Shown here: in pieces, positions 5,501 to 7,917 of the stretch
Numbering within the stretch: position 1 is the stretch's first letter
Layout: the number at the start of each line of letters is the position of its first letter
Assembly (NCBI GenBank): GCA_002011835.1
Contig: MTPE01000382.1
Coordinates: forward strand, 1 to 7,917
DNA from: Desulfarculaceae bacterium JdFR-95
GTDB lineage: Bacteria; Desulfobacterota; Desulfarculia; Desulfarculales; Desulfarculaceae
Direction of reading: 5' to 3'
Length of the DNA: 7,917 nt
Made by a program: the position numbers and the translations under genes
The notes under the pieces: generated by a model
Seen by the model: only the letters and a program-made list of their open reading frames with translations
Database searches by the model: none
What the model was told of the DNA's origin: nothing

Positions 5501-6181
5501 CTAGCCGGTCCAGGGCAGGAGCCAGGCCACGATGTGGCTGGCGGGGTAGAGCACCAGCCAGTGGATCAGGTCGGGGAAGCCGGGCAGCCAGCCGGGCAGG
5601 AAGATGAGAGCCAGGAGGATGGCGAAGCCGTAGCGCCGCCAGGCCAGGTAGCGCTGGGCCAGGGGCGGGGGCATCAGTCCGGCCAGGATGCCGGAGCCGT
5701 CCAGGGGGGGCAGGGGGATGAGGTTGAAGAAGGCCAGCACCACGTTGATCTGCACTCCCAGCTCCAGCAGGCGGCCCAGGTAGAGCTTCCAGTCGGCGTA
5801 GGCGGCGAACAGGCCGGTGGCGATCAGCCCGTTGAGGGCCAGGGCCAGGACGGCGGCGAAGGCCAGGTTGGAGGCCGGTCCGGCGGCCGAGACCCAGATC
5901 ATGTCGCGTCGGGGGTCCTTCAGCCGCCAGGGGTCCACGGGCACCGGCTTGGCCCAGCCGATGCCGGCCCCGAACCAGGCGGTGAGGAAGAAGACCAGGG
6001 TGCCGGCCGGGTCCAGGTGGCGGAAGGGGTTGAGGGAGACCCGTCCCCGGCGGTAGGCGGTGTCGTCGCCGCGCAGGTATGCCACCAGGCCGTGGGAGGC
6101 CTCGTGTACGGTCAGGGCCATGAGGATGGGCGGGGCCAGCAGGACCACCTTGAGCAGGAATCCGAGTAACCAACTCAGCAT
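5501..6181 (-). CDS. M50-family (site-2-type) membrane zinc metalloprotease
   Basis: This 226-residue polytopic membrane protein belongs to the short M50B group, which has no PDZ or CBS domain. Seen: the zinc-binding HExxH motif as HEASH (residues 26-30) inside the first hydrophobic segment (about 2-36); NPFRHLDPAG (51-60) before a second hydrophobic stretch; AAGPASNLAFA (99-109); and NLIPLPPLDG (153-162) with the third zinc-ligand Asp161. More hydrophobic segments lie at about 104-126, 143-158, 185-200 and 206-222. Such enzymes cut substrates within the membrane; the substrate here is unknown. The ATG at 6179-6181 is preferred over one 27 nt upstream because GGAG lies 5 nt before it and hydrophobic sequence begins at once. 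A MITE-like element lies between it and the upstream nucleotidyltransferase gene. Confidence 0.92.
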   Translation of the reverse strand: MLSWLLGFLLKVVLLAPPILMALTVHEASHGLVAYLRGDDTAYRRGRVSLNPFRHLDPAGTLVFFLTAWFGAGIGWAKPVPVDPWRLKDPRRDMIWVSAAGPASNLAFAAVLALALNGLIATGLFAAYADWKLYLGRLLELGVQINVVLAFFNLIPLPPLDGSGILAGLMPPPLAQRYLAWRRYGFAILLALIFLPGWLPGFPDLIHWLVLYPASHIVAWLLPWTG

Positions 6182-6210
6182 GGGTTCTCCATCAGGAGGA
6201 AGGTACATCG

Positions 6211-6229
6211 CCGAAGGGGTGCCCTTCGG
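6211..6229 (-). promoter_or_regulatory. 8-bp hairpin in the leader of the M50 protease gene
   Basis: CCGAAGGG (6211-6218) and CCCTTCGG (6222-6229) pair perfectly around a 3-nt loop, about 30 nt upstream of the protease ATG and just outside the repeat element. No T-run follows on the minus strand, so it is not a typical terminator. It may be a processing or stability structure, or an old terminator of the upstream gene. Confidence 0.35.
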
Positions 6230-6236
6230 GATATTC

Positions 6237-6473
6237 CCGGCTCATCCGGCAAACGCCGGGGATGAAGAAGATTCTGCACTCGTCCTGGCCAGGAAAATGA
6301 CATGAGAAGGGAGACCAGAGGGAGTCATGTCCTCGGTATTGTCGGTTGTAGTCCAAATGAGGGACCATATCATTTTCCTGGCCAGGACGACGAAATATCA
6401 TCTCATCCCCTGTACTGCCGGCCGGGGTTGCAATCCCGAGACGCCTCTGCCCCCGCCATTTGCCGGACGAGCC
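6237..6473. mobile_element. MITE-like non-autonomous inverted-repeat element, 237 bp
   Basis: The ends are inverted copies: GGCTCATCCGGCAAA from 6239 on the left matches the reverse complement of TTTGCCGGACGAGCC (6459-6473) at 14 of 15 positions, and similarity continues to about 23 bp. The element is directly flanked by ATATTC on both sides (6231-6236 and 6474-6479), which fits a 6-bp target-site duplication; the left side has two extra C before the matching terminus. Inside is a second, perfect inverted repeat of 21 bp (6280-6300 / 6370-6390). GGGGATGA (6258-6265) is also matched by TCATCCCC (6403-6410). No transposase is encoded, so mobility would depend on one elsewhere. The alternative is a REP/BIME-like structured repeat with a chance flank match. 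Mobility is inferred, not shown. Confidence 0.65.
6280..6390. repeat. Perfect 21-bp internal inverted repeat with a nested inner repeat
   Basis: TCGTCCTGGCCAGGAAAATG plus A (6280-6300) is exactly repeated in inverse at 6370-6390, enclosing a 69-bp loop. Each arm contains the self-complementary CCTGGCCAGG. A nested pair, GACATGA (6299-6305) and TCATGTC (6325-6331), overlaps the inner end of the left arm. A transcript from either strand would form a long, stable stem. Confidence 0.9.
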
Positions 6474-6510
6474 ATATTCTATCGTGCCGTGGTGATCTTC
6501 GCCGGTGGTT

Positions 6511-7917
6511 TCAGCCTGTCGTCGGCAGCAGGTCGCCGAACTCCTCTGCCACCAGTCGCATCTCGTCGGCCTTGCTGTGTACCTCGCCGTCCAGGCGCGC
6601 GGCCAGCAGCCGGTCCAGGATCTGTTTGAACTCGGGTCCGGGGGTGAAGCCCATCTGCTTCAGGTCCTCGCCGTCCAGGGCGGGGCGCACCTGGCGCCAG
6701 GAGGTGAGGTAGTGGCTGACGCCCTTCTTCACCCACTCGCGGGTGGTCTTGGCCATGATGAACAGCTGGTATTCGGGCTTGAGCCCGCTGAGCAGGCGGT
6801 GCACCTGCGAGGGTCGGGGCCGGCGGCGCTGCATCTGGTTGAGGGCGTAGAGGGCCTGGCGCCGCATCTGGCGGATCTCGTTCTGCAGGCGCGGGGCCAG
6901 GGCCAGGCGGCGGCAGAGGGCCATGAGCCCTTCTTCTTTCAGGCCGTCGGCCAGGGCCAGGAAGTAGATCAGCCATTGGCGCAGGGGCTGGTCCAGGAAG
7001 GACAGGCGATACCAGGCCAGGGCCTCGTCCACTTCCGCTAGGAGCTGTTGGTGGCGGGCCTCCAGTTTGAGTTCGGGGTGGAAGGCGGACAGGAGCTTCA
7101 GCTCCTGCAGGCGCAGCAGGCAGGCCGCGGCCCGCTCCTCGTTGAGCATGGCCTTGAGCTCGGCGAACAGGCGGTTGCCGCTCAGGCGGTCGAAGGCCGC
7201 GATCTTGATGGCGTTCTTGATCAGTTGCGCGGTGAGCTTGCCGATGCGGAAGCCGAAGCGCTGCTCGAAGCGCACCGCGCGGAACACGCGCGTGGGGTCC
7301 TCCACGAAGGACAGGTTGTGCAGCACGCGGATCACGCCTTCCTTGAGGTCGCGCATGCCGTCGAAGAAGTCCAGCAGTTGGCCGAAGCGGTCGGGGTTGA
7401 GGGTGAGGGCCAGGGTGTTGATGGTGAAGTCGCGGCGGTAGAGGTCCAGCTTGATGGACGAGCCCGCCACCACGGGCAGGGCCGCGGGCGAGCTGTAGTA
7501 TTCCATGCGGGCGGTGGCCACGTCGATGATCAGGCCGTGGTGGAAGATGAGCTTGGCGGTGTTGAATTTCCGGTGTTCGCGCACGCGCAGGTCGTCCCGG
7601 CCCTCGGCGAAGCGGCGGGCGAAGGCGATGCCGTCGCCCTCCACCACCACGTCCAGGTCCAGGTTCTCCTGGCGCAGGATCAGGTCGCGCACCGAGCCGC
7701 CCACCAGGTAGAGCTGGTAGCCCATGTCCTGGGCGGTGCGGCCCATCTCCTGGAGGAGGTCGAACACCTCCCGGGGCAGGCGTTCGCGCATGAGGCCCTT
7801 GAGGCTCTTCTGCCGGGGGCGGGGTTGGCCGCCGCTCTGCACCGGGCGCTGGTGGACCAGGGGTTTGTCCAGGAGCACGTGGAGCAGGTCGGTGCGGGTG
7901 ATCACCCCCACCAGGCG
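6511..7917 (-). CDS. tRNA nucleotidyltransferase/poly(A) polymerase with CBS domain, C-terminal part
   Basis: The frame runs off the right edge, so the N-terminus is missing; a GTG at 7909-7911 is an internal codon, not a start. The first residues (RLVGVITRTDLLHVLL) are the end of a CBS domain. Counting from that GTG, the class II nucleotidyltransferase core has LVGGSVRD (69-76), the metal-binding LDLDVVVEG (84-92, Asp85 and Asp87) and RRDFTINTLAL (159-169). These are followed by EDPTRVFRAVRFEQRFGFRI and the long helical body typical of class II CCA/PAP enzymes, ending at TGA 6511-6513. Full-length relatives in Deltaproteobacteria and Aquificae carry DHH and two CBS domains before this core and often add only the terminal A of CCA, with a separate CC-adding enzyme. 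Whether this one adds A, CCA or poly(A) cannot be told here. It works on tRNA or RNA 3' ends in the cytoplasm. Confidence 0.93.
   Translation of the reverse strand, partial: RLVGVITRTDLLHVLLDKPLVHQRPVQSGGQPRPRQKSLKGLMRERLPREVFDLLQEMGRTAQDMGYQLYLVGGSVRDLILRQENLDLDVVVEGDGIAFARRFAEGRDDLRVREHRKFNTAKLIFHHGLIIDVATARMEYYSSPAALPVVAGSSIKLDLYRRDFTINTLALTLNPDRFGQLLDFFDGMRDLKEGVIRVLHNLSFVEDPTRVFRAVRFEQRFGFRIGKLTAQLIKNAIKIAAFDRLSGNRLFAELKAMLNEERAAACLLRLQELKLLSAFHPELKLEARHQQLLAEVDEALAWYRLSFLDQPLRQWLIYFLALADGLKEEGLMALCRRLALAPRLQNEIRQMRRQALYALNQMQRRRPRPSQVHRLLSGLKPEYQLFIMAKTTREWVKKGVSHYLTSWRQVRPALDGEDLKQMGFTPGPEFKQILDRLLAARLDGEVHSKADEMRLVAEEFGDLLPTTG

Larger units (their letters stand above)
6182..6510. other. 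Interval between the nucleotidyltransferase and protease genes, mostly a repeat element
   Basis: This 329-bp gap contains no convincing gene. A 237-bp inverted-repeat element with a flanking 6-bp direct repeat fills 6231-6479. Without the element and one repeat copy the two genes would be about 86 bp apart, consistent with one transcription unit that was later interrupted. Its GC content is visibly lower than that of the neighbouring genes. Confidence 0.6.

Noticed and set aside
6192..6401. 69-codon minus-strand frame within the repeat element and protease leader
   Set aside because: It is made largely of the inverted repeats and reads past the element end into the leader; no ribosome site or domain supports a protein.
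6423..6438. T-arm-like hairpin CGGG...CCCG suggesting a tRNA remnant
   Set aside because: No acceptor, D or anticodon arm can be placed around it.
1..7917. CRISPR array, defence or toxin-antitoxin system
   Set aside because: No regularly spaced repeats and no nuclease, helicase or small antitoxin-like genes are present; the genes are housekeeping.

Overview
The window is GC-rich (roughly two thirds G+C) and bacterial. Gene content suggests an anaerobic Desulfobacterota (former Deltaproteobacteria): a ferredoxin-type electron-transfer protein, an FdhD that would serve formate dehydrogenase, a CBS-fused tRNA nucleotidyltransferase/poly(A) polymerase, and a minus-strand run of M50 membrane protease, scpA, scpB and rluB. 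The lineage is inferred from gene types and order; no phylogeny was done.

Layout, left to right. 1-378 (+): end of a protein with a 2[4Fe-4S] domain. 379-1139: a long gene-free stretch between convergent genes. It holds an unusually T-poor, purine-rich tract, a strong 13-bp hairpin and a degenerate ~60-bp direct repeat containing that hairpin. 1140-2446 (-): fdhD followed by an overlapping GNAT acetyltransferase gene that is frameshifted by a 4-bp tandem duplication. 2447-2729: the fdhD promoter region, with a consensus-like -35/-10 pair and a 12-bp palindrome in its spacer, plus further small repeats and a tRNA terminator. 2730-2804 (-): tRNA-Val(CAC). 2819-3658 (-): rluB, ending 14 nt upstream of the tRNA. 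3801-5335 (-): scpB and scpA with a 4-nt GTGA overlap. 5501-6181 (-): M50 site-2-type protease. 6237-6473: a short non-coding inverted-repeat element with a 6-bp flanking direct repeat, read here as a MITE-like insertion. 6511-7917 (-): the C-terminal part of a CBS-poly(A) polymerase/tRNA nucleotidyltransferase, cut by the window edge.

How the genes relate. scpA and scpB encode the kleisin and its partner for the SMC chromosome-condensation complex. rluB modifies 23S rRNA and the nucleotidyltransferase matures tRNA 3' ends. This is a housekeeping block for chromosome and RNA maintenance, transcribed leftward. fdhD forms a separate transcription unit with its own promoter and serves molybdenum/tungsten formate dehydrogenase maturation. 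I see no defence system, CRISPR array or new multi-gene system. The most notable items are the MITE-like element, the frameshifted acetyltransferase, the altered cysteine arrangement in FdhD, and the structured non-coding regions.
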